DNA of 39,819 bases from JBCCLJ01 sp039026915 (GCA_039026915.1 JBCCLJ010000040.1:1-39819); one strand, 5' to 3'; positions 1-7,444 are shown, counted from the first letter of the stretch. A program made the numbers and translations. The notes: generated from the letters alone by a model not told the origin.

Positions 1-1
1 C

Positions 2-283
2 TTCGGCCTGTTCGGCCTGGGCGTGCTGTTGAGCCACGAGGCGGAATGGGCGCTGACGTTGCTCGCGGCTGGGCTGGCCCTGGTTGCTCTCTTCTTCGGC
101 TGGCGTAGACACCGATCGCAGGTCGTCGCTGTGGCTCTGAGCGCCGGCATTCTCGGGCTCATTGCGGCTCGTTTCCTGGAGGAGAGCGGCTCCGAGAATC
201 TCGCGCTCTTCGTTGGCGTCGGCGCCGGCCTGACGCTCGTCTTCGGCCATTTGAGGGGGCTGCGCACCGCGAACAGCCCGTAG
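2..283 (+). CDS. MerC-like small membrane protein (5' end outside window)
   Basis: The frame is open from base 2, so the gene starts upstream of the window. About 93 C-terminal residues are visible, with three hydrophobic segments (WALTLLAAGLALVALFFGW; VVAVALSAGILGLIAARFL; LALFVGVGAGLTLVFGHL). The pattern HE, then a helix, then GWRRHR, then a helix ending in FLEE, then a helix ending in GHLRGLR matches the C-terminal half of MerC-domain proteins, which are small inner-membrane proteins first known from mercury uptake. In other bacteria chromosomal MerC-domain genes often sit beside SO_0444-type Cu/Zn permeases, and that is the next gene here. The MerC assignment is by remembered pattern only, and the metal-binding cysteines of the family would lie in the missing N-terminal part. 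A GTG at 23 is in frame but is unlikely to be the start, because hydrophobic coding sequence continues upstream of it. Confidence 0.6.
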   Translation, partial: FGLFGLGVLLSHEAEWALTLLAAGLALVALFFGWRRHRSQVVAVALSAGILGLIAARFLEESGSENLALFVGVGAGLTLVFGHLRGLRTANSP

Positions 284-340
284 CGCGGTCCTTTCTCGCC
301 CCCGCATCGCTGAGCGGGGCTCTCGGCTAGAGTTCAAACT

Positions 341-2737
341 ATGGTTGTCGACATTCTTCGTGAGTCGCTGGTTCTCCTCGCTCAAGCGGCTCCCTACATC
401 CTTTTCGGGCTTCTCATCGCCGGCGTGCTGCACGTTCTGCTGCCGGAGAACCTGGTACTGCGGTGGATGGGGCGCCCCGGTCTGGGGGGCGTCGTGCGTG
501 CGGCGGCGATCGGAGTGCCACTGCCGGTCTGCAGCTGCGGTGTCGTCCCGATCGCTGTCGAGCTGAGGCGCAAAGGCGCTTCGACCCCAGCGAGCCAGTC
601 ATTCTTGATCACGACGCCGGAGTCTTCGCTCGACTCGATCATCTTGACGTGGGGACTCATGGGCCCGGTGATGGCGATCGCCCGCCCCTTGGCGGCGTTC
701 GGCACGGCCGTCCTCGGCGGCGTTCTGACGATTCTCGGCGCCCGTTCCCTCGAGGAGCTGCAAGCAGAAAAGGTCTGTCCCTCGTGCTCGGGGGCGATTC
801 CCGAGGTCGGGTCGGAGAAGGATGCTGCTCACGAGCACGACCACTCTCACGGTCACGAGAGCCACTCCCATGACCCCGACAGCCAGTCCCACGACCACGC
901 TGGGCATCATCATCACCACCACCATCATCACCACCACGGTCACGACCACGATCACGACCACTCTCACGATCTCCTCTACGACGGCGGCGAACGTGCGCGT
1001 GCGGCCCTCAGCACCTGGTTCAGCTCACTCGGCCGGTTCGGCTCAAAGAAGAAGGTCGACGGAGAAGAGTCGGTACCGACCCAGTCGCCCTGGCGCGGGC
1101 TCTACGATGAGGTGCTGAAGCCCAGCTTCCGCTACGGCTTCGGGGAACTGCTCGACGACCTTGCCTTCTGGCTCGCCGCCGGAATCCTGATCGCCGGCGT
1201 CCTGACGTCGCTGCTGCCGCAGGATCTTTCGGCGCTCGGTCTGGGTAGCGGCTTCGTGCCTCTGCTCCTCGCCCTGGTCATCAGCGCACCGATCTACATG
1301 TGCGCTTCGGCGAGCACGCCGATCGCAGCGGCCTTTCTGGCCAAGGGAATCAGCCCCGGCGCCGCGCTCGTCTTCCTGCTGGCGGGCCCGGCGACCAACG
1401 TGGCGACGGTCATCCTGCTGCTCGGAACCTTCGGCCGTCGTTTCGTACGCACCTACCTGATCAGCGTCGTGGTCGGTGCTCTTGCCGCGGGCTGGCTGCT
1501 CGACCTGTTCGTGAGTCGAGGCGCTTGGCAGATCGCACCGGTCGACGCCTCCGGAGAGGATCTCGGCCTGGTTTCGATGTTGAGCGCCGGCGCTCTGATT
1601 CTCATCCTCGGTCGTTCTCTCTACCAGGGCGCATGGAATCAGGGCTGGTACGAGTTCACGGACTCGACGAAGCGGATGTTTGGTCTGCTCTCGCCTCGGC
1701 TCGCGTTTCGAATGACTCCGGCACGCGGCGCGCTCCTGGCGGTTGCACTCCTTCTCGGCGTCTGGGGGGCTGCGGGCCTGCGAATCGTCCCGCCGGATTC
1801 CCAGGGCTTTGGCTTGATCTTCGGGCGCCTGACACAGGTCGGAGCGAATCCGGGACTGAGGTTTCATCCGGCGCCGCCCATCGGGCAATGGGAGCTGCGC
1901 AAGGTCCGCTACCCGCGAAAGGCGGACATCGGCTACCGCACAGATCTGCGGGTGCTCGCGGACCGCGATCTGCTGTCGCGACGCGGCGATCCGAACGAGT
2001 GGCACAGTCCGCTCGCCGCCATGAACAGCCGTCCAGATCAGGCGACCTTCTTCACGGCGGACGAGACGTTCGTGGAGATGAACTTCACGGTGCACTACGG
2101 GCTCGACGACGCCAGGCCCTTCTTCTTCGACCTGGCTCACGATCGCGATCTCGTGGCTCTGTATGGAGAGTCCGTTGCGAGGAACCTGGTCGCGTCGACG
2201 CCGCTCGACGACCTGCTGACCAAGGAGCGCCTGACGGTTGAAGAGCGCATCACTTCGGAGCTGCAGGTTGCGCTCACGAAGATCGGTTCGGGCATCAAGA
2301 TCGACCGCGTTCACATTGTCGACGTGCATCCGCCCGAAGGCGCCGTGACCGCGTTCCGGGATGTGTCGACGGCGCTCGAGGACCGCGCAACGAGGATTCA
2401 CGAGGCGCATCAGATGGAGGCGACCTCCGTGCCGCTGGCAAGGGGTGAGTCCGTCAAGCTGCTGGCCGAAGCCGCGGCCGATGCGTCCGATCGCCAGCTC
2501 GTCGCCGAAAGTGACCGCAACACCTTTCTGCCTCTGGCCGCCTCGGTCCGCAGAGCGCCGTCCGTCCTTCGCTTCGAGCTGCGGGCGACCGCTGCCGAGG
2601 AAGCCCTCTCCGGGCGGAGCAAGATCATTCTGGCCCCTGGAACGGCACCACCACGCGTGACCTTCTGGGATGCGCCGTCACCGACTCCTCGCTCCGCGCG
2701 CGAATCCACCCCAAACGGCAACGGGGAACAGCCATGA
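341..2737 (+). CDS. SO_0444-type Cu/Zn efflux permease fused to an HflK-like SPFH domain
   Basis: A 798-residue fusion. Residues 1-430 are a permease of the DUF318/ArsP-like SO_0444 Cu/Zn efflux family. It has a first helix at 9-34, the CxC signature PVCSCGVVP (Cys64, Cys66) with a following TTPESS motif, a second half with helices from about 270 to 392, and Cys321 in IYMCASASTP. The two halves are joined by a soluble loop (about 140-260) with CPSC (Cys146, Cys149) and a His/Asp-rich tract that includes 11 consecutive His (189-199). After a further hydrophobic stretch (405-425), a new transmembrane helix (461-480) leads into an SPFH domain (about 481-680). That domain carries HflK-type landmarks such as DIGYRT, a phrase resembling 'NLQDVHPPE' (VDVHPPEGAV, 660-669) and a helical tail. 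Stand-alone family members end near residue 430. Metal export by the permease is family knowledge; that SPFH oligomers organise it is inference. The gene overlaps the next by 4 bases (ATGA). Confidence 0.85.
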   Translation: MVVDILRESLVLLAQAAPYILFGLLIAGVLHVLLPENLVLRWMGRPGLGGVVRAAAIGVPLPVCSCGVVPIAVELRRKGASTPASQSFLITTPESSLDSIILTWGLMGPVMAIARPLAAFGTAVLGGVLTILGARSLEELQAEKVCPSCSGAIPEVGSEKDAAHEHDHSHGHESHSHDPDSQSHDHAGHHHHHHHHHHHGHDHDHDHSHDLLYDGGERARAALSTWFSSLGRFGSKKKVDGEESVPTQSPWRGLYDEVLKPSFRYGFGELLDDLAFWLAAGILIAGVLTSLLPQDLSALGLGSGFVPLLLALVISAPIYMCASASTPIAAAFLAKGISPGAALVFLLAGPATNVATVILLLGTFGRRFVRTYLISVVVGALAAGWLLDLFVSRGAWQIAPVDASGEDLGLVSMLSAGALILILGRSLYQGAWNQGWYEFTDSTKRMFGLLSPRLAFRMTPARGALLAVALLLGVWGAAGLRIVPPDSQGFGLIFGRLTQVGANPGLRFHPAPPIGQWELRKVRYPRKADIGYRTDLRVLADRDLLSRRGDPNEWHSPLAAMNSRPDQATFFTADETFVEMNFTVHYGLDDARPFFFDLAHDRDLVALYGESVARNLVASTPLDDLLTKERLTVEERITSELQVALTKIGSGIKIDRVHIVDVHPPEGAVTAFRDVSTALEDRATRIHEAHQMEATSVPLARGESVKLLAEAAADASDRQLVAESDRNTFLPLAASVRRAPSVLRFELRATAAEEALSGRSKIILAPGTAPPRVTFWDAPSPTPRSARESTPNGNGEQP

Positions 2738-3612
2738 ATGCCCGACGTCTTCTGATTCTCCTGGCCGCCCTACTCGTGGCCGTGCCTCTCCTCTCGACGA
2801 GCCTGTTCACGATTCACGAGACCGAGCTCGGTCTGGTGACCCGCTTCGGTCGCCCCGCCGACGACGTCGCCCAGCCCGGTCTTCACTTCAAGTGGCCGTG
2901 GCCGATCGAGCGGGTCGTCCGTATCGATCGCCGCCTGCTGGTCTTCGACAACGAGCCCGCCGAGATGCTCACGCGCGACAAGCGCAACGTACTGATCGAC
3001 TCGTTCGCTCTGTGGCGCGTCGCCGAGCCACTGCGCTTCGTGCAGACGGTTGGAAGCCGGCTCGAAGCCGAGGCCCGGCTGCTCGATCTCATCTCGTCCG
3101 AGTTGGGCGCGGCGATCGGCTCTTTCCCGATGGAGAGCCTGATCAACGTCGACCCGGAGGAGGTCAGACTGAGAGCCGCCTCGGCCCAGGCCGCCGATGC
3201 GATTCGCGGCACTCTTCTCGACTCCTTCGGCATCGAGCTCGTCGACCTCGCGATCAACGGCTTCAGCCTGCCGCGCCAGAATCGTGCGAGCGTCATCGAC
3301 CGCATGCGCGCCGAGCGCGGCCGGATTGCCGCACAGTACCGGAGTGAAGGCGAAGAGAAGGCGCTGGAGATCGAGGCAGAGGCAACGAGGGCCCGGCAGC
3401 TGCTGCTGTCAGAGGCTCGCTCGCAGGCGGAGACGATCCGTGGCGAGGCCGAGGCAGAAGCTCTGAGGGTGCTCTCGGAGGCGTACTCCCGCGATCCTGA
3501 GCTCTATCGCTTCCTGCGCTCTCTCGAGAGCGCAGAGAAGATTCTCGACCAGGACACGACGATCTTCCTGCCCTCCGACCACGAGCTTCTCGGAGTTCTC
3601 AATGAGCGATGA
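2734..3612 (+). CDS. HflC-like SPFH/prohibitin-family membrane protein
   Basis: 292 residues: one N-terminal transmembrane anchor (about 5-24), an SPFH domain (25 to about 195) and a long charged, Ala/Glu-rich helical region (about 195-255). It is strongly HflC-like: the N-terminal run VTRFGRPADDVAQPGLHFKW and the stretch from RMRAERGRIAAQYRSEGEEK onward, followed by repeated EAEA segments, are typical of that family. E. coli HflC pairs with HflK in a cage around the FtsH protease. Here no FtsH gene is near. The partner HflK-like domains are the C-terminus of the upstream permease fusion and the downstream gene. The start overlaps the fusion stop by 4 bases and the 3' end overlaps the next gene by 11, so translation is probably coupled. 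It likely forms a hetero-oligomeric ring with the two neighbours (inference). Confidence 0.85.
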   Translation: MNARRLLILLAALLVAVPLLSTSLFTIHETELGLVTRFGRPADDVAQPGLHFKWPWPIERVVRIDRRLLVFDNEPAEMLTRDKRNVLIDSFALWRVAEPLRFVQTVGSRLEAEARLLDLISSELGAAIGSFPMESLINVDPEEVRLRAASAQAADAIRGTLLDSFGIELVDLAINGFSLPRQNRASVIDRMRAERGRIAAQYRSEGEEKALEIEAEATRARQLLLSEARSQAETIRGEAEAEALRVLSEAYSRDPELYRFLRSLESAEKILDQDTTIFLPSDHELLGVLNER

Positions 3613-4555
3613 GTCCGGCGCTCCGCGCTCGGTCGTCTGGCTGTGGGCGCTGCGTGATCGTTGCGTTCGTCACGGACGCATGCTGCTCCTCTTGAGCGTG
3701 CTGCAACTGGCGGTTGGAGCCATCGTGACCGGCATCTCGACGATCGACTCCGGAGAGACCGGGGTTCGCCTGCGCCTCGGTCGTATGGACCGTAACGATC
3801 TTCCGTCCGGTCTCACTCTGAGCCTGCCGCGGCCGATCGACGAGGTCGTGACGCTCGACACCGCCGAAGTCCAACGACTCACGATCCAGGGCGCCGGGGG
3901 AAGGCTCTCCGACTTCGTCTCCGGGGACGAGAATCTGGTGCGCGCGAGCCTCATCGTGCAGTACCGCGTGATCGACCCGGGCGAGTTTCTCTTCGCGACC
4001 GAGGACGCGAAGAACGTCCTCGAGCACGTCGTGCGCGGCGCCTTCGTCGAGGCGATCGCTTCTCTCGCCGTGGACGATCTCCTGACCTTCGGCAAGTCGC
4101 TCGCCCAGGAGAGCATTCGCAGCCGAGCACAGGAGCGGCTCGCGGAAGTCGGTGCCGGCGTCTCCCTGATCGCCGTGAACCTGCAGGACGTCGAGCCGCC
4201 AGCCGAGGCGACCGAGGCCTTTCGTGCCGTCGTCGACGCTCGTGCACGCTCGGCAGAACAGGTCAGCCGCATCGAAAGTCAAGAGGAACAGGCGAACGCT
4301 CTTGCGCGCGCCGAGGCGAACCGCATGGTGCGGCTCGCGGAGGCCGACGCCACGGCGAAGGTCCAGTCGGCCGAGAGCTCGGCGAGCGCCTTCGACGCGA
4401 TCCTGCCGCGCTACCGCGCCCAGCCTCGCCAAACGAGAGCCGATCTGATCACCAGGGCGCGGGTGCGGGCTCTCGGAGACACCCGTATCTTCGTCGTCGG
4501 TGAGGGCAAGAGCGCGCCGATCGACCTCTACCTCGGGCGCGACGGGAACCGCTGA
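3602..4555 (+). CDS. HflK-like SPFH/prohibitin-family membrane protein
   Basis: 317 residues with a short basic cytoplasmic N-terminus, one transmembrane helix (about 27-48), an SPFH domain (49 to about 205) and an Ala/Glu/Arg-rich helical tail. HflK-type features include ENLVRASLIVQYRVIDPGEF (110-129) and AVNLQDVEPPAEATEAF in the canonical position near the end of the SPFH domain. It ends in a short segment after DTRIFVVGEG. The start lies inside the last codons of the HflC-like gene. It is a second HflK-like subunit in the same operon, unlike the usual single K/C pair. The SPFH call is safe; a specific association with the metal permease is inferred from the operon and from the SPFH domain fused to that permease. 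A hairpin follows 4 bases after the stop. Confidence 0.83.
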   Translation: MSDESGAPRSVVWLWALRDRCVRHGRMLLLLSVLQLAVGAIVTGISTIDSGETGVRLRLGRMDRNDLPSGLTLSLPRPIDEVVTLDTAEVQRLTIQGAGGRLSDFVSGDENLVRASLIVQYRVIDPGEFLFATEDAKNVLEHVVRGAFVEAIASLAVDDLLTFGKSLAQESIRSRAQERLAEVGAGVSLIAVNLQDVEPPAEATEAFRAVVDARARSAEQVSRIESQEEQANALARAEANRMVRLAEADATAKVQSAESSASAFDAILPRYRAQPRQTRADLITRARVRALGDTRIFVVGEGKSAPIDLYLGRDGNR

Positions 4556-4558
4556 TCG

Positions 4559-4586
4559 ACGAACCGCTGTGCGGGCAGCGTTTCGT
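4559..4586 (+). terminator. Hairpin after the permease-SPFH operon, likely terminator
   Basis: The arms ACGAACCGCTG (4559-4569) and CAGCGTTTCGT (4576-4586) pair over 11 positions with one C/T mismatch and a 6-base loop. The hairpin begins 4 bases after the stop codon of the last SPFH gene. No T-run follows, so intrinsic termination is uncertain. Confidence 0.5.
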
Positions 4587-4630
4587 GCGACCTGTCGATG
4601 TTCAAGCCGAGCGTTGAGGAACGTCATCTC

Positions 4631-4657
4631 TTGGGAGATAGTACTCTAGTGTACAAT
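4631..4657 (+). promoter_or_regulatory. Candidate promoter for the M50-like / marR / MFS genes
   Basis: An AT-rich island (4640-4680) in very GC-rich surroundings carries TTGGGA (4631-4636) and TACAAT (4652-4657) with 15 bases between them. The TACAAT hexamer is good and the spacing is short. It lies about 70 bases upstream of the first start codon of a co-directional gene set that includes a MarR regulator. Confidence 0.45.
4640..4655. promoter_or_regulatory. Imperfect 16-bp dyad over the promoter, candidate MarR operator
   Basis: AGTACTCTAGTGTACA reads GTAC-n-CTAG-n-GTAC, symmetric about CTAG at 12 of 16 positions. It overlaps the putative -10 hexamer. A MarR gene lies in the downstream operon, and MarR proteins commonly repress their own operon from such sites. 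The link to this MarR is inference. Confidence 0.4.
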
Positions 4658-4714
4658 ATGTAGGAGAAAGTTTTATCGTTGGCAGGCGGAGGTTCGGCGT
4701 GTCGACTCTTTTGC

Positions 4715-4720
4715 GGAGGT
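4715..4720 (+). promoter_or_regulatory. Shine-Dalgarno GGAGGT that selects the GTG start at 4727
   Basis: GGAGGT lies 6 bases before GTG 4727. An in-frame TTG at 4679 would give a longer protein but has no comparable site before it (only AGGAGA further upstream at 4662-4667). The GTG start also places a hydrophobic helix at the very N-terminus. Confidence 0.55.
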
Positions 4721-4726
4721 TTGCCC

Positions 4727-5218
4727 GTGCGGTTCCCGTTCCTGCTCCTTACCGTCGTGGCCATCACCCTCTGGACGACGACACGTCACGAGTTCGGTCA
4801 CGTTCTCGGCGCTTTCCTCGAAGGGGCGGAGGTGACTCGCGTCAGAATCCTCCCTGGAGTCGACCCTGAACTCGGCTTCTACTTCGGGCTCGTGGCCTAC
4901 CGCGGCCCGACGTCCTGGTGGACCACGGCGGCTCCCTTTCTCCTGGCCTGGCTGGTCGCAGCTCTTGGCAGCGTTTGGCTCTTCCGCGCCACCCTCTCAG
5001 AGGGTGCGAGACGATGGGGCGTGCTTCTTCTGCTGATCTCTCCCCTGATCGACACGATCTACGGCTACATCTCGGGCCTCTGGCGTCCGGAAACAGATGT
5101 CTTCGAGTTGAGACAAGCGCTGCCGGAGCTCCTCGTGCACGTTGCCTTCCTCCTGGCGATCGGTGCTATGACGGTGGCAGTGCGAAGCCTCAGGACGAGC
5201 CCCTCTGCGCGGCGCTGA
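4727..5218 (+). CDS. Small membrane protein with HExxH motif (M50-like metallopeptidase candidate)
   Basis: 163 residues from GTG, with about four hydrophobic helices. The first helix runs directly into RHEFGHVLGA, a zinc-metalloprotease HExxH motif (His21, Glu22, His25) placed at the end of a membrane helix as in M50 site-2-type intramembrane proteases. A later SPLIDTIYGY could supply the acidic third ligand, because a D after an SP/NP motif is the usual M50 arrangement. It is much shorter than RseP-type M50 proteins and has no PDZ domain. The stop is 29 bases before the MarR gene, so the two are probably co-transcribed. Protease activity is inferred from the motif; it could also be an inactive or non-proteolytic M50-like protein. 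Confidence 0.55.
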   Translation: MRFPFLLLTVVAITLWTTTRHEFGHVLGAFLEGAEVTRVRILPGVDPELGFYFGLVAYRGPTSWWTTAAPFLLAWLVAALGSVWLFRATLSEGARRWGVLLLLISPLIDTIYGYISGLWRPETDVFELRQALPELLVHVAFLLAIGAMTVAVRSLRTSPSARR

Positions 5219-5247
5219 GACGCCCGGGTGATCGATATGATCTCGTC

Positions 5248-5727
5248 ATGCCCGATCTCGAGGAGCACGAGTGGATGATGGCTTGGGTGAGCCTCGTCCA
5301 TTGCGGCACCTACCTCCCGGCCAGACTCAGTGCCCACTTGCAGTCGGAGCTCGAGATCTCGCTTGCGGAGCAGGACCTCCTGAAGCAGCTCGGCAAGCAG
5401 GGCGGGTTGCGCATGTCGGAGGTGGCCGAGCGCATCTTTCTGTCCAGAGCGGGCATGACGAAGATGGTGGATCGCCTCGAAGTGAGCGGTCTGGTGCAGC
5501 GCGCGCCGGTCGACGGAGACCGCCGATCGATCGGTCTGCATCTGACGCAGGAAGGCCACCGGGTGCTGAAGCGATCTCAGCGTGCATTGAAGAAGTGGAT
5601 CGCCGCCGAGTTCCGGGACCGTATGAGTGATTCGGAGGTGCGCGCCCTCGGTGGCGCTTTGGCGAGCCTGCTGGAGGGGCACGGTCGATGGCAGGGGCAG
5701 CGCAGGCATCTGGCATCGGAAGACTGA
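5248..5727 (+). CDS. MarR-family transcriptional regulator
   Basis: 159 residues from ATG 5248. The winged-helix core is clear: LAEQDLLKQLGKQGGLRMSE, then VAERIFLSRAGMTKMVDRLE as recognition helix and SGLVQRAPVDGDRRSIGLHL as wing with the typical DxRS pattern, then LTQEGHRVL. MarR proteins are dimeric ligand- or redox-responsive repressors, often of adjacent efflux genes. Here an MFS exporter follows 247 bases downstream and a small HExxH membrane protein precedes it by 29 bases. No strong Shine-Dalgarno site precedes the ATG, which suggests translation coupled to the upstream gene. The open frame extends far upstream without MarR-like content, so the internal ATG is preferred. Candidate operators are the dyads at 4640-4655 and 5921-5935. 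Confidence 0.85.
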   Translation: MPDLEEHEWMMAWVSLVHCGTYLPARLSAHLQSELEISLAEQDLLKQLGKQGGLRMSEVAERIFLSRAGMTKMVDRLEVSGLVQRAPVDGDRRSIGLHLTQEGHRVLKRSQRALKKWIAAEFRDRMSDSEVRALGGALASLLEGHGRWQGQRRHLASED

Positions 5728-5920
5728 GCCTCGAACTTCCGAACAGGTCGGCTGATCGCTCTGACCTCGAGGGTTGGGAAGGTGCGACGGAGTGGTCCGA
5801 CGACGAAAGACTCTCTGACGTCGGGCGCGCGTTCGCGAGGGCTCCAGAGCGACGGTCGATGGGACGTGCGGTCCAGCGGACGCTGTCGGAGGATCGCCGC
5901 GCCAGGCGACGCGGTCGCAC

Positions 5921-5935
5921 CTGAGTGATACTCAG
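5921..5935. promoter_or_regulatory. Perfect dyad upstream of the MFS exporter
   Basis: CTGAGT-GAT-ACTCAG is a perfect 6-base inverted repeat with a 3-base centre, ending 39 bases before the GTG start of the exporter. It suits a repressor site or a small attenuator hairpin. The rest of the 5728-5974 gap shows no convincing gene; a frame at 5688-5924 is Arg/Ser-rich and unlike a protein. Confidence 0.35.
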
Positions 5936-5974
5936 AACGAGCACCAGCTCCGGGAAGGAGCGGCGGAGGAGGCC

Positions 5975-7276
5975 GTGACACGAGACTCGAAACAGAGTGG
6001 ACTCAGCTGGGGCCGGCTGGCGCCGATCCTGGCCGTTCATCTCTGCGGGACGCTGGGTTTCTCGATCGCCCTGCCGTTTCTTGTGTTCCTGGTCGCAGAG
6101 CTCGGTGGCGCACCCTGGACCTACGGGCTCGTGGGCGCCACCTACTCGGCCGCGCAGATGTTCGGCGCACCGGTGCTCGGGCGCTGGTCCGACCGCTTCG
6201 GTCGGCGCTCGATCCTGTTGCTGAGTCAGGCGGGGACAGCGGTTGCCTGGGTGCTGTTCCTGATCGCGACGCAGCTGCCCCGCCTGCCCCTCGGTGAGCT
6301 CGCGGGCGCGACGCTCACGGTCCCTCTTGTCTTCGTCTTTCTCGCCCGTCTCTTCGATGGTTTGACGGGCGGCAACATCTCCGTGGCCAACGCTTACGTT
6401 GCCGATCTGACCCGCGAGGACAAAGCGAGCCGCCAGCTCGCCTTCGGACGCATGGGGATGGCCTCGTCCGTGGGTTTTACTCTGGGGCCGGCGCTGTCGG
6501 GCCTGTTGGCTTCGTGGGGCGACGGCTACGTGGGGCCCATCCTTGCGGCACTTGCGATCTCACTCCTCGGACTCCTTCTTTGCACCCGACTGGAGGGGCA
6601 ACAGGAGAAGTGCCCCGACGGCCCTCCGCCCGAGGCGTTGGCGGCCGGTCAAGTGCTGGGGCAGGAGCATCGTCGCTGCGACCGCTCGCCGGTTGCGCCT
6701 GAGAAGGGAACGATGGACTCGCCGCTGGTTCGTCTCGTTCTCGGCTCGACCTTCGTCATGTTCCTGGCCTTCAACCTCTACTACGCGAGCTTCCCGGTGC
6801 ATGCGACGCAGGCGCTCGGATGGACGGGCGCCGCGATGGGGCTCTTCTACTCCCTGATGTCCGCAGCAATGTTCGTCGTGCAGGGACCTGTCCTGAAACA
6901 GGCTTCGCTCGAGCTGATGCCGTCTCGCGTCTTCGGGCTCGGCACGAAGGGGCTGGTCTTCGCGTTCCTGTTCTTCGCCTTTCCGAGCAGCGGAGCGGTG
7001 TATGCAGGAGGACTGCTCTTCGCTTTCGGCAACGGGTTGGCCTGGGCGACCTTTCAGGCGAGAGCCGCCAACGCGACCCCCGAGAGCCAGCAAGGTGCCG
7101 TGCAGGGTGCGATCTCCAGTGTGAGCTCGCTGGCCTCCATCGCGGGTTTGGTCGTCGGAGGCATTGCCTACCCGTGGCTCGAGGGGCGCCTCTTTCTCGT
7201 CAGCGCCGGTCTGTTCGTCGGCGTCTTGCTCGTCACCGGCCAGCTCTTTCGCGAGACGACTCCGTCACGGGGATGA
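5975..7276 (+). CDS. MFS exporter of the DHA1 / TetA-like drug:H+ antiporter type
   Basis: 433 residues from GTG 5975, preceded by GGAGGAGG. The 12-helix pattern of the major facilitator superfamily is visible. Motif A, GRWSDRFGRRSI (69-80), lies between helices 2 and 3, and PFLVFLVAELGGAPWTYGLV is typical of TetA/DHA1 proteins. A long hydrophilic central loop (about 205-245, with QQEKCPDGPPPE) separates the two six-helix halves. The N-half also carries FLARLFDGLTGGNISVANAY and GFTLGPALSGLLA (motif C-like). Substrate cannot be told from sequence. The upstream MarR gene suggests inducible export of a small hydrophobic compound. Confidence 0.85.
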   Translation: MTRDSKQSGLSWGRLAPILAVHLCGTLGFSIALPFLVFLVAELGGAPWTYGLVGATYSAAQMFGAPVLGRWSDRFGRRSILLLSQAGTAVAWVLFLIATQLPRLPLGELAGATLTVPLVFVFLARLFDGLTGGNISVANAYVADLTREDKASRQLAFGRMGMASSVGFTLGPALSGLLASWGDGYVGPILAALAISLLGLLLCTRLEGQQEKCPDGPPPEALAAGQVLGQEHRRCDRSPVAPEKGTMDSPLVRLVLGSTFVMFLAFNLYYASFPVHATQALGWTGAAMGLFYSLMSAAMFVVQGPVLKQASLELMPSRVFGLGTKGLVFAFLFFAFPSSGAVYAGGLLFAFGNGLAWATFQARAANATPESQQGAVQGAISSVSSLASIAGLVVGGIAYPWLEGRLFLVSAGLFVGVLLVTGQLFRETTPSRG

Positions 7277-7444
7277 GTACCACCTTCGCGGCCCGAGGGC
7301 GTGCCGTTTCCCTGAACGTGAACGGCGCCGCCGAGTGCGCCTGCCCCACGAAGGCGGGCGGTGATCGCGCGATCCTCGGGGGAGTGGGGGCTCGGGGCGC
7401 TCGGTCGGTTCGGGGATGGCCAGCGAGCCCGTGAGGCCGGGCGA

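Noticed and set aside
902..960. Simple-sequence repeat (CAT/CAC run)
   Set aside because: Codons alternate irregularly within a conserved-type His-rich transporter loop, so it is best seen as protein-level enrichment rather than a DNA repeat element.
1043..2410. Minus-strand open frame of 455 codons
   Set aside because: It is antisense to the permease-SPFH fusion and has no recognisable fold or start signals.
5688..5924. Small gene between marR and the MFS exporter
   Set aside because: It overlaps the end of marR, is Arg/Ser-rich, has no ribosome-binding site and no recognisable pattern.
7303..7326. GCCGTT...AACGGC hairpin as MFS terminator
   Set aside because: Only a 6-bp stem with a 12-base loop and no T-run; expected by chance at this base composition.
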